Below are positions 30,188 to 40,326 of a stretch of 64,000 nucleotides of DNA, in pieces. The stretch is taken from NCBI RefSeq assembly GCF_000227115.2, contig NC_016482.1:682001-746000 (forward strand), in the 5' to 3' direction. This DNA is from Naumovozyma dairenensis CBS 421 (Eukaryota; Ascomycota; Saccharomycetes; Saccharomycetales; Saccharomycetaceae). The notes under the pieces are model-generated. The model ran no database searches, was not told the DNA's origin, and was given only the letters and a program-made list of their open reading frames with translations. The position numbers and the translations under genes were made by a program. The first letter of the stretch is position 1; each line of letters opens with the position of its first letter.

Positions 30188-32524
30188 TCATGTACCAGCA
30201 TGTCTTAATGGTAAAACTATATCTTTTGCCGCACTTTTATGTACAAGCTCCTTAATGCGTGGTGGCTGTTGCACTGTGTTACTAGAACTAGCGCTACCAG
30301 ATGTAGTTGTATTACCTGTATGATTATTAGTCGTAAAAACTTTCTTAAGTAAACCATTCTGAACTACATTTAACTTCTTAGCAACACGATTCTTCTTACT
30401 AATTTTATTCGGTTTCTTCTCATCACTAGGTATTGTGCGATCAATGCAAGTGTCTTCAGTTTCTATTCCTTCCTCATCACTTTCATCGTCATTGTCATCG
30501 ACTGTTGGATCGTCAACAACAGTTCTATCCTCAACATCCGTAACACCAGGTGATTCAGCAAACGCGTCATCACCATTCTGACATAATTCTTTCCTATGAA
30601 CAGAAGGAGGAGGTGGACCCTCATACCCTTCGAAAAATGGTTCCAAATATTTCATATCTATCTGTTCTGGGGCAGCATCTTCCTTAGGATCGAAAAGATT
30701 TTCAGCAGTCGTTGGTAATGAATATAATGTATCAAATGGCGTATTTTTAAGAATTGGATCAGGAACAAGATTCAACTTCATGGAGATTTCTCTTAATTTA
30801 CAACACCATGGTGGTGTATCGTTCGATACAGGTTCTGCGTCTTGCGCCTGTTCGTCCGGCTGAGATTCTTCTTGTTGTTGTTCGATTACTTGTGAGGATA
30901 TCGGTTGCATCGGTTGCCTTAGCTGCGGTAATGCTAGAGAATGATGTGGCGGCTGTTGAAATTCTTGCTGTTGTTGATATGCCTGTTGGTAACCTTGTTG
31001 AAATTGTTGTTGTTGATACCCTGAATGATGGTCTTGATTTAAGAGCATGTTCATGTTAGATGGATTATTATCTACATTCATATTCATATTACCCATAGCA
31101 CCAATGTTCATGTTCAGACCCATATTTGAAGGCACGCCTAGAGTCATGTGATTATAGCCCATACCCATGTATTGATTTGTATTGCCACCCATATCCATCA
31201 TCATAGAATTATTATTATTATTGTCATTTACATTATTATTAGTATTCATACCCACATTATTAATAGTATTCATACCCACATTATTATTAGTATTATTCGT
31301 AGCATAATTGATATTGTTGTTATTCGAAGTTTGTTGTGAAGTTAAACTTGAGTTATCCGATGTAGCTGGTTGCGCGTTGTTGGCCTCAATGTTAGCTCCA
31401 TCAGTAACAGTAGAAGTGGTGTTAGGACGCTGGTTTATACTATGACCCTTGTGCTCTCCAATCCACGTCGTAATCACTTCTTTAATGGTATCCTCTACCG
31501 TCTCTAAAAACTTGGATCTATATTCAAATACAACCTCAATATTATTGTCCGCTAAAAACTTGGCAATATTTTCATCTCTGAAGATTTTTTGATTATCAAC
31601 TTGTATATGTTTTGGTGTAATTAAAACAACATTAAGGAACATTTCTAATACCAGTAGTATATCCGTAGCATCCTCTTCCCCATCAAGAGCAAATAACCAA
31701 ACTGCCCCACTATGATAGTCTCCTATATACAGAATCGCATTCTTAGTGCAATTATCTTTAGGGCAGACACATGAATAGTCTGCTGCACTTAGGATTTTGA
31801 CTTGTAGTCTTTGAAATGAATATCTTGTTAAAGGTAAGACATTCACACGTGTTATATTAAATTTTTTAGAGCTTAATGGTTTACAATCTGGACAAGCCGC
31901 AACGACATCATGAATTAAGAATTTTGAAATGTTATGATATTTTGCTGCTAATATTGATTGGATCTCATTTTCATCCCTATGTTTCCGTAAGGTATAGTCA
32001 TCACAATCCCAATTTTCATGTACACAAGCTATAACATAGTGTAATAACGTTGGGGGGCACCAAATTAGTTTCTTTTTATTATGTGGACTCGTAAAAAACA
32101 ATTTCCCATCTTCAAATTTATAAGTTAAGCGCATTCTTTTACAACGACCTCTCAGCCTTTGAAGGACTTTAGTCTGCAGCTCATTCTTCAAAGGAATGCC
32201 ATATCTTTTATAGATTTCTTCAACTATAATTCTAGGCGTCAATTTGCCTCGAATTAAAAGTTCTGCATACATTTCATTCATGAATAAGAAAGGATGCGTT
32301 GTATACTTATCATTAGCCACAAAATCATTCAATAGAGCTTCTTTAGAAGCATCAAGATAAGTATTCATTATCTTATTATCCAGTTCTCCATACTTACTCA
32401 AATATAGTTCATAAGTTCCTTTCTTGACTGACATCAGTTTCATAGCGACTTGCAGAGATCTGGTTTTTAACGTCATGTCTGACATGCCTGCCTTACAACC
32501 GTTCCCTGCACTAGACACCTTCAT
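30188..32524 (-). CDS. Domesticated retroelement-integrase-like protein (Fob1-like layout)
   Basis: This 778-residue gene has no S. cerevisiae counterpart at this position. Residues 160-214 form a likely HHCC-type zinc finger (candidate His 162/169 and 197, Cys 211 and 214 in ACPDC). An integrase-like RNase H fold follows at about 230-355. It has D269 in LYIGDYHSGAVWLFAL, D310 in PKHIQVDNQKIF and E344 in ETVEDTIKEV, the places of the D-D-E catalytic residues. The upstream helical region, finger and fold follow the same order as Fob1, the rDNA replication fork-block protein related to retroviral integrases. Residues 370-560 are Asn/Met/Gln-rich. The C-terminal part has an acidic stretch (about 660-695) and a basic stretch (703-730). 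No LTR, gag, reverse transcriptase or chromodomain lies beside it, so it looks like a host gene. Function is unknown; rDNA or other DNA binding is a guess. Confidence 0.75.
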   Translation of the reverse strand: MKVSSAGNGCKAGMSDMTLKTRSLQVAMKLMSVKKGTYELYLSKYGELDNKIMNTYLDASKEALLNDFVANDKYTTHPFLFMNEMYAELLIRGKLTPRIIVEEIYKRYGIPLKNELQTKVLQRLRGRCKRMRLTYKFEDGKLFFTSPHNKKKLIWCPPTLLHYVIACVHENWDCDDYTLRKHRDENEIQSILAAKYHNISKFLIHDVVAACPDCKPLSSKKFNITRVNVLPLTRYSFQRLQVKILSAADYSCVCPKDNCTKNAILYIGDYHSGAVWLFALDGEEDATDILLVLEMFLNVVLITPKHIQVDNQKIFRDENIAKFLADNNIEVVFEYRSKFLETVEDTIKEVITTWIGEHKGHSINQRPNTTSTVTDGANIEANNAQPATSDNSSLTSQQTSNNNNINYATNNTNNNVGMNTINNVGMNTNNNVNDNNNNNSMMMDMGGNTNQYMGMGYNHMTLGVPSNMGLNMNIGAMGNMNMNVDNNPSNMNMLLNQDHHSGYQQQQFQQGYQQAYQQQQEFQQPPHHSLALPQLRQPMQPISSQVIEQQQEESQPDEQAQDAEPVSNDTPPWCCKLREISMKLNLVPDPILKNTPFDTLYSLPTTAENLFDPKEDAAPEQIDMKYLEPFFEGYEGPPPPSVHRKELCQNGDDAFAESPGVTDVEDRTVVDDPTVDDNDDESDEEGIETEDTCIDRTIPSDEKKPNKISKKNRVAKKLNVVQNGLLKKVFTTNNHTGNTTTSGSASSSNTVQQPPRIKELVHKSAAKDIVLPLRHAGT

Positions 32525-32795
32525 AATTACCTGTTTGGTATCCGATTATCGCGCATTAGTTGTTTGCTTACTTGTTTATTGTTTGTTGTTTGTTGTTTAT
32601 TTATGTTGATCTGGATATTATTGTTTTTTTAGATATTGATGTTTTCCACATCTACTACTGTATCTAGAAAAAAATATTTACAGGTGCTCAGCTTCAAGAC
32701 AAGTATCATCAAGAGAGGTACTGGCAAACTTAAGTGTGCTGAAATAAGAAGGATATACTTACCTCTGATAATTTTGAATAGACTATTGGCTAACA

Positions 32796-33974
32796 ATGTC
32801 ACTAACTGCACAGGAAATTAATAATATCGAATTAAAGGTCGAATACAATGAACAAGATACGGCATCAACCAAGTATCTGGACACTTTGTCCAAGATCAGT
32901 ACGCTAACAAGTTCCATTCTTCATGGGACTCTTACAGATGACACGGAATTGAATAATGTAGAAGATCTTGAATTGGAAATGGAATTAAGGTATATGGAAC
33001 TAGCTAATTCTGTTGAAGTTAGAAAGATTAATTTTGAAAATTTTGAAACAAGTAATAGTAAAAATTTCGAACAAATGGCAGAGAAACAATTACCTGCTTT
33101 GAAAAAATTCAATCAATTGACGTTGGATAGATTGTTGAAAGTACAAAGATTGTACGAAGCTGTAGCAATGATTAATTTAGAAATCGAGGATCTTTCTGCT
33201 GGGAGAACAAAATTGATATTGAAAAAATCAGATTGGATTGATGAATTAGGTGAAGAGTTGACTGAAACACTGATCAAGAGGAAATATCTGACCTTTGAAA
33301 AGGGTTATGAAGCAAGAGAAGATGACCCACTTTTACGTGCATATGATGATTTTTCAAAAGGACCAAAAGAATTGAGACGTACTAATGAATCGTTGAAAGA
33401 AGAAATTAGTAGGCTAACGGAGGAAGTAAAGGTATACAAGAACAAATGGCTACAAAATGCAGAGATCTTTACGAGAGTTACGTCGGTGCTAAAAGATGAA
33501 TTAAAGAAAAGATTAGATCATGATTCTTTGGAAACAAAGGAACAGCAAGAAGAGTTTGATGATTATGAAGATGAAGAAGAAACAGCAAGGTATAAAAGAC
33601 AGAGGGAAATCGAGAATTCTGACCAAGAAGAACGTGACGATGAAAATGAACAAGAGGATTTACAAGATATTGAAAACGAAAATATACCCATGTCTGATAA
33701 CGAAGGAGTCGATGAGGAACCTATTATCGATGCAATAATTCAAGATGACGAAGCAACAGAAATGCGTAATTCCTTACATGAAAGTGAATCTGAAAAAAAT
33801 TCTGACCAGGAGAAAGGTGACGAAAATGTAATTAGTGGGGATGAAAATAATGACGATCATTCGTTGGAACTTATAGGTGAAAATGATGAAGTGAAGGATG
33901 ATCCTATGGATGATGAAGATAATACTAATAGCCGTGTTGAAGAAAAAGGAACAGAGGAACATGAGGATGAATGA
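32796..33974 (+). CDS. MFT1: THO complex subunit Mft1
   Basis: This 392-residue protein has the same length as S. cerevisiae Mft1. The N-terminal two thirds are helical/coiled coil. Diagnostic blocks are VEYNEQDTASTKYLDTLSKI near the start and YDDFSKGPKELRRTNESLKEE around residue 185. The C-terminal third is acidic and disordered. Mft1 works with Hpr1, Tho2 and Thp2 in THO, coupling transcription elongation to mRNA export and preventing R-loops. It is divergent from the integrase-like gene and convergent with RPS1, and begins the YML062C-YML072C block. Confidence 0.92.
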   Translation: MSLTAQEINNIELKVEYNEQDTASTKYLDTLSKISTLTSSILHGTLTDDTELNNVEDLELEMELRYMELANSVEVRKINFENFETSNSKNFEQMAEKQLPALKKFNQLTLDRLLKVQRLYEAVAMINLEIEDLSAGRTKLILKKSDWIDELGEELTETLIKRKYLTFEKGYEAREDDPLLRAYDDFSKGPKELRRTNESLKEEISRLTEEVKVYKNKWLQNAEIFTRVTSVLKDELKKRLDHDSLETKEQQEEFDDYEDEEETARYKRQREIENSDQEERDDENEQEDLQDIENENIPMSDNEGVDEEPIIDAIIQDDEATEMRNSLHESESEKNSDQEKGDENVISGDENNDDHSLELIGENDEVKDDPMDDEDNTNSRVEEKGTEEHEDE

Positions 33975-34437
33975 ATTACATTGTAGGAATGTATCATACC
34001 GATATAAGTGAACTAACCTACTTTACATAATTTAGATATTTCTACGTCGTGTCCTAAATAATCTTATTAATATACGTAAGATAATAACCCTACCCAAGTT
34101 AATAAATTAGTAATACCTATACAATCAACTCATTCAAATTATCTTTTGGTAGTAGCCACGTTTTTTGAAACCAGTTCTACATCTTTACATGACTTTTACA
34201 TCATAATCGGTATATGTATCGACAGTCTTATTCAACACAGCTTCCTTCAATAAGCTCTTCAGAAATTAGCTGATAACAACCGTTATGTACGGTACTATTT
34301 ACGTTTAAGATAGTTAAGAAAAGAAAACGGGAAAAAGTATTTGAAATTTAATAATATTTTGAATAATAATCTTTAATAAAAAACATCCCAATTAATTAAT
34401 TGTTGTACATGTTATATTTTTATATGTTATTTGTTGT
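33975..34437. other. Convergent MFT1/RPS1 intergenic region
   Basis: This is 463 bp of 3' flanks from convergent genes, AT-rich with several TAATAT stretches. I see no RNA gene, repeat or site. Confidence 0.6.
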
Positions 34438-35205
34438 TTACACAGTTTCTAAGACTTCGTCCTTGAAACCAGAAACTTTCTTACCCTTTTCTTCACCAGA
34501 AGCTTCACCATGTAAAGCCATCAAAGAACCCAAATCGAATTTTGGTTGTTTCAATAACTTAACCTTTCTAATGTGAACATTTTGTAATGGGAAGATATCC
34601 TTGGTAGCGTTTTCAATTTCCTTGTTAATAACTTCTGGAATCAACTTGGAAGTCAATTGAGCTAGAGTACAGTTTTGAACTTCTCTGGTCAAGATTTCAG
34701 AAATAACCTTTCTGATAGCTCTAATATGAGAAGATTGAGCGTAAGCAGTTCTCTTGACTTGGTTAGCTTGCTTTCTAGTGAAGGCAATGGCGAAAACTCT
34801 CAAAACATAATCATCAGCAGTCTTGACAGTGACATTGGCTTCAATCAAAGTTTGCCATTTTCTGACCATGGATCTCAATTTGTCAGTGGTAAAGTCCATA
34901 CCGTGGAAGTTGGTCAATAGATTCTTACCTTGGACTTCATCAACTCTCAATTTGACTTTTCTGAAAGAGTGGTCTTCAGAACCTTGTAAGTCAGCCAAAC
35001 AAACTTCAACGACTCTGCCCTTCAAAGCGTCGGCAGCACTCTTCAAACCGGTAGACTTGTTAACCAAGGTCTTACCGACATTTCTGTTTTCAAAAGTGGA
35101 TGGGGCTTTAATGTCAAACCATTCCTTTCTGGTGAATGGGTCAACGACCTTCTTCTTCAAACCCTTCTTACCCTTGGATAGTCTCTTATTCTTACCAACA
35201 GCCAT
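34438..35205 (-). CDS. RPS1: 40S ribosomal protein eS1
   Basis: The 255-residue protein starts [19 protein letters not shown]. It contains [18 protein letters not shown] and ends [12 protein letters not shown], a near-complete match to yeast Rps1. It is part of the small subunit platform near the mRNA exit. Codon use is very biased (a highly expressed gene). No intron is present, as in S. cerevisiae RPS1A/B. The TEM1-ORC1 neighbours match RPS1B (YML063W). Two Rap1-type sites lie about 345-385 bp upstream. Confidence 0.98.
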   Translation of the reverse strand: MAVGKNKRLSKGKKGLKKKVVDPFTRKEWFDIKAPSTFENRNVGKTLVNKSTGLKSAADALKGRVVEVCLADLQGSEDHSFRKVKLRVDEVQGKNLLTNFHGMDFTTDKLRSMVRKWQTLIEANVTVKTADDYVLRVFAIAFTRKQANQVKRTAYAQSSHIRAIRKVISEILTREVQNCTLAQLTSKLIPEVINKEIENATKDIFPLQNVHIRKVKLLKQPKFDLGSLMALHGEASGEEKGKKVSGFKDEVLETV

Positions 35206-35809
35206 GATTAGTTTAGATCGGTTTACTGCTCTTCTGTATGGGGAAAAACTACCTCTAAATTAGTAGGTCTTATTGTACTAATTATCTGTATTTTCTTAAT
35301 TAACTACTTTTTTTTGCAATATGCAAACTGCTACTATCTAACCTACCTGGGAGCCTAATTCATTCCTAGCGCTCACTTAGGTTGCAATGCTTTAGGCAGG
35401 GCGCACTGTAATTAGCCAAGTTCGCACACGCCTCTCCTAACCCAACTCAGACAGTTGAGTCTTTCTCTCTTCGGGCCCGCATCGTAGAAGGAGCGGTGCT
35501 TATTTCACTTTCTTCCGTCTTTCCCTTTCTTTCCGTTCAAATTAAATGGTGTGCGGATGTTGGTCGTTTTTCAAATGGTGTGTGGATGCCGACAGTCCAA
35601 TGGTGATGAGGTCTTCAATTTAAGTTGAACATACAGTACCGATTATGGAACTGGATAAATACACGTCGTCGAGTTAAGTATATACAAGAAAGCTCAACTT
35701 TCTTCTTGTTTGGCAATTCCTCCATTGATTGGAAAATAAGAAGAATATGAGTTTTCCTGTCTTTGCTGAATTTACCCTTAATTAATGGCTTGAAAAAAGG
35801 TGTTGATAA
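35206..35809. other. Divergent RPS1/TEM1 promoter region
   Basis: This is 604 bp. It has two Rap1-type sites (listed separately), a pyrimidine-rich run (about 35505-35540) typical of ribosomal protein promoters, and a GC-richer segment (35340-35490). I see no RNA gene. Confidence 0.6.
35548..35589 (-). promoter_or_regulatory. Tandem Rap1-type sites of the RPS1 promoter
   Basis: GGTGTGCGGATGT (35548-35560) and GGTGTGTGGATGC (35577-35589) are near-consensus Rap1 motifs (ACAYCCRYACAYM) read on the minus strand, pointing to RPS1. Start-to-start spacing is 29 bp. Paired Rap1 sites a few hundred bp upstream are the standard arrangement for yeast ribosomal protein genes. Confidence 0.65.
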
Positions 35810-36454
35810 ATGTCAAATAGCTCATCTCCTGAACATGAACCCATACCTGCTGTACGGAATCAAGTAGATCTACAAGTCGGTCTAGTAGGCGATGCTCAAG
35901 TGGGCAAAACATCATTAATGGTCAAATACGTACAAAATATATTTGATGAAGAATATACACAGACACTTGGTGTAAACTATCTGAAACGCAAAGTAAGATT
36001 ACATTCTACAGATATCATTTACTCTCTTATGGATCTTGGGGGTCAGCGTGAATTTATTAATATGCTCCCCATAGCGGCAGTGGGTTCATCGGCTATTATA
36101 TTCCTATTCGATTTAACCAGGCCAGAAACCCTGAATTCGATTAAAGATTGGTATAGGCAAGTGAATGGGTTGAATGACGTTGCTATACCGATACTTGTGG
36201 GTACTAAGTATGATCTCTTTATTGGTCTCGATAGCAATTACCAAAATCACATATCCAATTCTGCTATAGAGTATTCAAAGATAATGAATTCGCCTTTAGT
36301 ATTTTGCTCTACAGCAGAAGGTATTAATATCCAAAAGATTTTCAAAATTGCATTGGCCAAGATATTTAACTTGACCTTGGTGATTCCGGAAATTACCACT
36401 GTCGGTGATCCATTATTAATATACAAAAATTTGGGCAATGCCACTAATAAATGA
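35810..36454 (+). CDS. TEM1: Mitotic exit network GTPase Tem1
   Basis: The 214-residue Ras-like GTPase has G1 GDAQVGKTS near residues 27-35, switch region [16 protein letters not shown]3 MDLGGQREF, and G4 GTKYD. The blocks [23 protein letters not shown] and [16 protein letters not shown] match Tem1 closely. It lacks a C-terminal CAAX box, as expected. Tem1 on spindle poles recruits Cdc15 and triggers mitotic exit, held in check by Bfa1-Bub2. It is shorter than S. cerevisiae Tem1 (245) because the Ser-rich tail is reduced. The position matches YML064C. Confidence 0.97.
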   Translation: MSNSSSPEHEPIPAVRNQVDLQVGLVGDAQVGKTSLMVKYVQNIFDEEYTQTLGVNYLKRKVRLHSTDIIYSLMDLGGQREFINMLPIAAVGSSAIIFLFDLTRPETLNSIKDWYRQVNGLNDVAIPILVGTKYDLFIGLDSNYQNHISNSAIEYSKIMNSPLVFCSTAEGINIQKIFKIALAKIFNLTLVIPEITTVGDPLLIYKNLGNATNK

Positions 36455-36699
36455 ACGATACATATTTTTCTTCTCAAACAAGAGCATCGTTTACTAATGG
36501 TAGTAACGCATTCTATATATCATCCGGACTCGAACTTAACATTTACATATTTTTGCATTTTTAAGAACATAAATTTATTCAGAGTAACGTTGTTAAAAAA
36601 ATCATGGCATCAAAGTTTAAAAAGTTTATAAGTATTTCTATCAATATAACCACGTAATAAAGTGCGTATAATATAAGTGTAGTTTTAAAATGGAATCAA

Positions 36700-39393
36700 T
36701 CAAAGATCTTTTATATAAATGTCTTGATCAATTGCTCGTCTTATTTCGTCAGAGGATATATTTAGTTTAATACATGAAGATCTTTCATTTTTCATGTTAA
36801 CTTTGATAAGAACATCAGCTTCCACTAAATGGTTGATTGTGAAATCCCAAGAAACAATTCGCAGTTGCTCTATTGCATCCTTTTGACTATTTCCATAGAG
36901 CGTTTCATTGATACCCACAATGAATTTATTGGTTCCATTAATATCCAATAACAATTTTATTTCATCAATGACATCACCTAAATTTTGCTCGTATAATCCA
37001 TTCTTTTTCGTAAGATTCAAAAGCGCATAAAGGAATAGTTTTGACGTAAACGGTAGATGACTGATATAGTCGACAGTATGGGAGTTAAGAGATTCATTTA
37101 AAGCCTGCATTATATGCCTTATATGAATCGTTTGTACTTCCTCTTGATCAGTGTCCTCCGATTTACCCTCCTTAGCAGTTTCATCACTGTTAATAGTTGC
37201 ATCGTAACTATAGCCATGTTTTACCATATAATTCGTTTCAGCGATTTCAGCTGCACGTTTACATATTTTTAGTGCCCTTCTTGCATCACCACTGACACTA
37301 GCAACCTTTCTAGATGCAATTTCAATGGCATCGGGACTCATTTGTAAACGGATCTTTTTCATCCCAGCTGGTAATGGATCTGTTTCTTCAGTAGATTCTA
37401 GTTGTATGGCACTACCAGTTTGGGAATCCACATAAAAATAACTACCATTTAAACCTTTCAATCTAAAATCAATGATATTTTTCAATTCTTCATGTGTATA
37501 CCCTGTAAACATTATTCTTGTAAACCCTATTCTCGAAGAAACTTTGGAACCCAATTGTCTTTCCGGTAAATCCATTGTATTCGCCACAGCAATAACTATT
37601 AATTTCGCATTAGTATATGTCGTCCAATTGAAAAAATTGTACATGATATCTTGGGATTTATTTACAAGAGCATCTAGTTCATCCAAGAGTACAACAGTGG
37701 CAAATTTCTTATTTTGTGGAACTTTGTTGAAGTAAAATTCTAAAGATTCCATAGATGCTGCCCATGTTAGCCGTTCCCCTGAAATCTTATTCCAAAGTAC
37801 TTCATAACTATCAGTTGCCTTCACCATTTTCAAACCGTTGATTTCAACAAATTTGAATTTAGGTAATTCATGTTGATTCGCCGAGCTTATTAGATCTTTG
37901 ATGACCTCTTTAATTGTTAAAGTTTTACCGACACCAGGTGTTCCCGCTACATACAAAGTTGTCGCAGATTCTGATTCTAACGCACTGTAAATGCTTAAAT
38001 AAATCGATGCAAATTTATTTTCACGAGCCGGTAAATATTCATCGAAGTTTTTAGATTTAACAATCTCCTCTTTACCATGTGACGAATATAATTGTCTTTT
38101 CACTTTAGAGAAAATTGTTTCCACAACTTTATGCCCATTTGATGTCTTCAGCTTATCTTCCAAATTATGATGTGCCAAATCACTCTTATCTGAGCTTTCT
38201 TTGAATGAACTCACTTTTCTGAGATCAGGTATGGCTGCTATTGATCTAAATCTTTTGGAAAATGGAGTATACTTCTTCTTTGCACGATTGACATTTCTCT
38301 TTGTAAATTTTCTTATAACAGGTGTGCCCTCAGATGTCTTAGGAATTGTGAGCCCCTGTACCGTTAGTCTATGAGGGTATTTCCTTGTTCCGCCTTCTTT
38401 TGGTGGACGACCTCTTTTCCTTCCTGGTACTGGTTTTTTACTCATAGATTTCATCCTTGGCAAACCAAAATCTACATCCTCATCATCATGATCAGATACC
38501 AATTCATCTTCATTTTCGATTTCGATGTCGGAATTTGAAAATGAACCAGATTCATCCTCTGTTTCATTCATTTCATCCGTAGAGCTGTTATTAACGTCAG
38601 AGCCAGAACCTGCATCGGAATCAGAATTAGATGCATCAGAATCTGATTCCTTATATCCGTCATTGATGGCAGTAAACGTTTTTATCCTTTCCTCTGGGCT
38701 AAACCGTTTACGTCTTTTTTCTCCAGTAGGGTCTCCATTCTCGAACCGCCCTAAAATGGGTCGAGCTCTACTTTTAATATAATCCATAGCTACTTTTGGC
38801 TTAAATCTTAACATTATTTCCTTTTCTTCACAAAAATTAATTTCTCTGAACTTTTCAGTTGAAGGATATGAGATATACCTTACTACGAAGTCTTTCTTTG
38901 GGTTATTCTCACTCTTATCCCAATCTTCTTGTGACATTATATTAGCCATTGAAATGAAATCTACTAGTAAGATTTCTGATAATTCTAATGTTAAATAAAG
39001 TTCTGATTTATTCACATTTTCAGCAATTATGCGATTCAGATCTTCAATGGTGGGTGTCCCCTTCAATTGATCTTTATCGAAGGCTTTAAAAAATTGAATA
39101 GCATCTAGTTCAAACCATCTTAAATAATTGAATGACCATATTTCCACGAGGTTATTCAATGTGTTCAATCTAATCTCATGGATCATATATACAGCCCACG
39201 TATCAGTCTTTTTATTGTTCATAACGACACTATCACCACGCCCAATCCTCAAATTATCTGATTTCCTTTCCAGATAAACCTTTTCCTCTTTACCTCTCCT
39301 ACGTCTTCTCCGTTGATTTTCATCTAAGATATTTCCATTTTCATCGGTGATTATTATCTCCCACCCTTTTAAATCATCCCAAGATTCAGCCAT
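36700..39393 (-). CDS. ORC1: Origin recognition complex subunit Orc1
   Basis: The 897-residue protein has an N-terminal BAH domain (about 1-190; DLKGWEIIITDENGNI, RIGRGDSVVMNNKK) that binds nucleosomes. A disordered acidic/basic linker contains AT-hook-like KKPVPGRKRGRPP near 315. The AAA+ ATPase has Walker A GTPGVGKT near 485 and Walker B VVLLDELDAL near 570, with a C-terminal winged helix. Intact ATPase motifs identify it as ORC1 and not the silencing paralogue SIR3, which lost them. Length is close to S. cerevisiae Orc1 (914). The TEM1-ORC1-SMA2 order matches YML064C-YML066C except for the Ty element inserted upstream. Confidence 0.97.
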   Translation of the reverse strand: MAESWDDLKGWEIIITDENGNILDENQRRRRRRGKEEKVYLERKSDNLRIGRGDSVVMNNKKTDTWAVYMIHEIRLNTLNNLVEIWSFNYLRWFELDAIQFFKAFDKDQLKGTPTIEDLNRIIAENVNKSELYLTLELSEILLVDFISMANIMSQEDWDKSENNPKKDFVVRYISYPSTEKFREINFCEEKEIMLRFKPKVAMDYIKSRARPILGRFENGDPTGEKRRKRFSPEERIKTFTAINDGYKESDSDASNSDSDAGSGSDVNNSSTDEMNETEDESGSFSNSDIEIENEDELVSDHDDEDVDFGLPRMKSMSKKPVPGRKRGRPPKEGGTRKYPHRLTVQGLTIPKTSEGTPVIRKFTKRNVNRAKKKYTPFSKRFRSIAAIPDLRKVSSFKESSDKSDLAHHNLEDKLKTSNGHKVVETIFSKVKRQLYSSHGKEEIVKSKNFDEYLPARENKFASIYLSIYSALESESATTLYVAGTPGVGKTLTIKEVIKDLISSANQHELPKFKFVEINGLKMVKATDSYEVLWNKISGERLTWAASMESLEFYFNKVPQNKKFATVVLLDELDALVNKSQDIMYNFFNWTTYTNAKLIVIAVANTMDLPERQLGSKVSSRIGFTRIMFTGYTHEELKNIIDFRLKGLNGSYFYVDSQTGSAIQLESTEETDPLPAGMKKIRLQMSPDAIEIASRKVASVSGDARRALKICKRAAEIAETNYMVKHGYSYDATINSDETAKEGKSEDTDQEEVQTIHIRHIMQALNESLNSHTVDYISHLPFTSKLFLYALLNLTKKNGLYEQNLGDVIDEIKLLLDINGTNKFIVGINETLYGNSQKDAIEQLRIVSWDFTINHLVEADVLIKVNMKNERSSCIKLNISSDEIRRAIDQDIYIKDL

Positions 39394-39914
39394 GTCTAGA
39401 TTCTATCAATAAGCAAAAATGTATATTTTGTAAGATCCTCGGATGGTTAATTAACCTATATCCCATTGACCTTTTCCTTTGCATAAGTTCTCGAGGTAAG
39501 TTACTTTTACGTATTCAGATTTACTTGCGAAGATCAACTATATTAACATTTTTTGTCATAGTTTTTCCAGAAAAGCTATCCGGAAAAGACATCGGCGGCA
39601 AAATTTCGAGGATTTTTGCGAAACGTAAACAAGTCGTTGATGTTGGTCTGTAAGGGTAGACTATTTGGCATATTCACCCAAATCATAATTAATGTTATAT
39701 GTAGATATCCGCATCAAATTCTTCTTATGTTTATATCCATTGTTTGTTGCTTATCTTTGATCTTGAGGGCGTTTTTTTATTGTCTTCTTTTAGCTGAATT
39801 CTCGCCCCTTTTCGTATATTCAAACCATTCATAGTTACAAAAAAGTACTGGGGAAATTTAAAGTCTGTTGCTTTAAAGCGATTCAATAAAACAATTGTTA
39901 GTGTGAGTTGCATT
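39394..39914. other. ORC1 upstream region up to the Ty insertion
   Basis: This 521-bp stretch is the ORC1-proximal half of the ORC1/SMA2 divergent promoter, split by the retrotransposon. It contains short AT-rich frames without protein signal. I see no tRNA or other Pol III gene. Confidence 0.6.
39910..39914. repeat. Target site duplication, left copy
   Basis: GCATT directly precedes the 5' LTR and is repeated directly after the 3' LTR (45595-45599). A 5-bp duplication is the expected footprint of Ty1/copia integrase. Confidence 0.9.
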
Positions 39915-40326
39915 TGCTGGAACCGAATATTCTATAGATGCATAGGATAAGAATATTAAGAGCAAGATTAGTCATAGAGCAGATCCAAGATAGAACATAA
40001 GTTCTGGAACTCTATGGAACATTACGAAATATGATTCTAGAAAATAATAGAAAAGTTGTAGAATATTCTAGAAAAATTTATGATTAGAATAGGCTTATCC
40101 GACTACGTCTGAATATCTCCGGTTCTTATGTGAAGATAATATTTCTGTCCAAATGAGAAATTATATAAAGGACATGAAATGCAAGAATGTTAGGTATTAG
40201 TTTAAATACACTTTTAATTATATAATATATAAAAAACCACGAAGAAAACATTGTATATTATTAATAAATGATTGAAACATATAAATCTGATATTGCTCCA
40301 CAAGATAAGATCCCAAAATCTCATCA
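39915..40326 (+). repeat. 5' LTR (412 bp)
   Basis: It begins TGCTGGAACCG and ends CTCATCA. A TATATAAAG box at 40162-40170 would start genomic RNA. The gag ATG (40268) lies inside the LTR, as in Ty1. Confidence 0.95.

Noticed and set aside
30188..32524. Considered as pol of a Ty3/gypsy element
   Set aside because: No reverse transcriptase, protease, gag, LTR or primer site is present, and the C-terminal half is host-like low-complexity and charged sequence.
36700..39393. Considered SIR3 instead of ORC1
   Set aside because: Walker A and Walker B motifs are intact, and the TEM1/RPS1 neighbours match the ORC1 locus.
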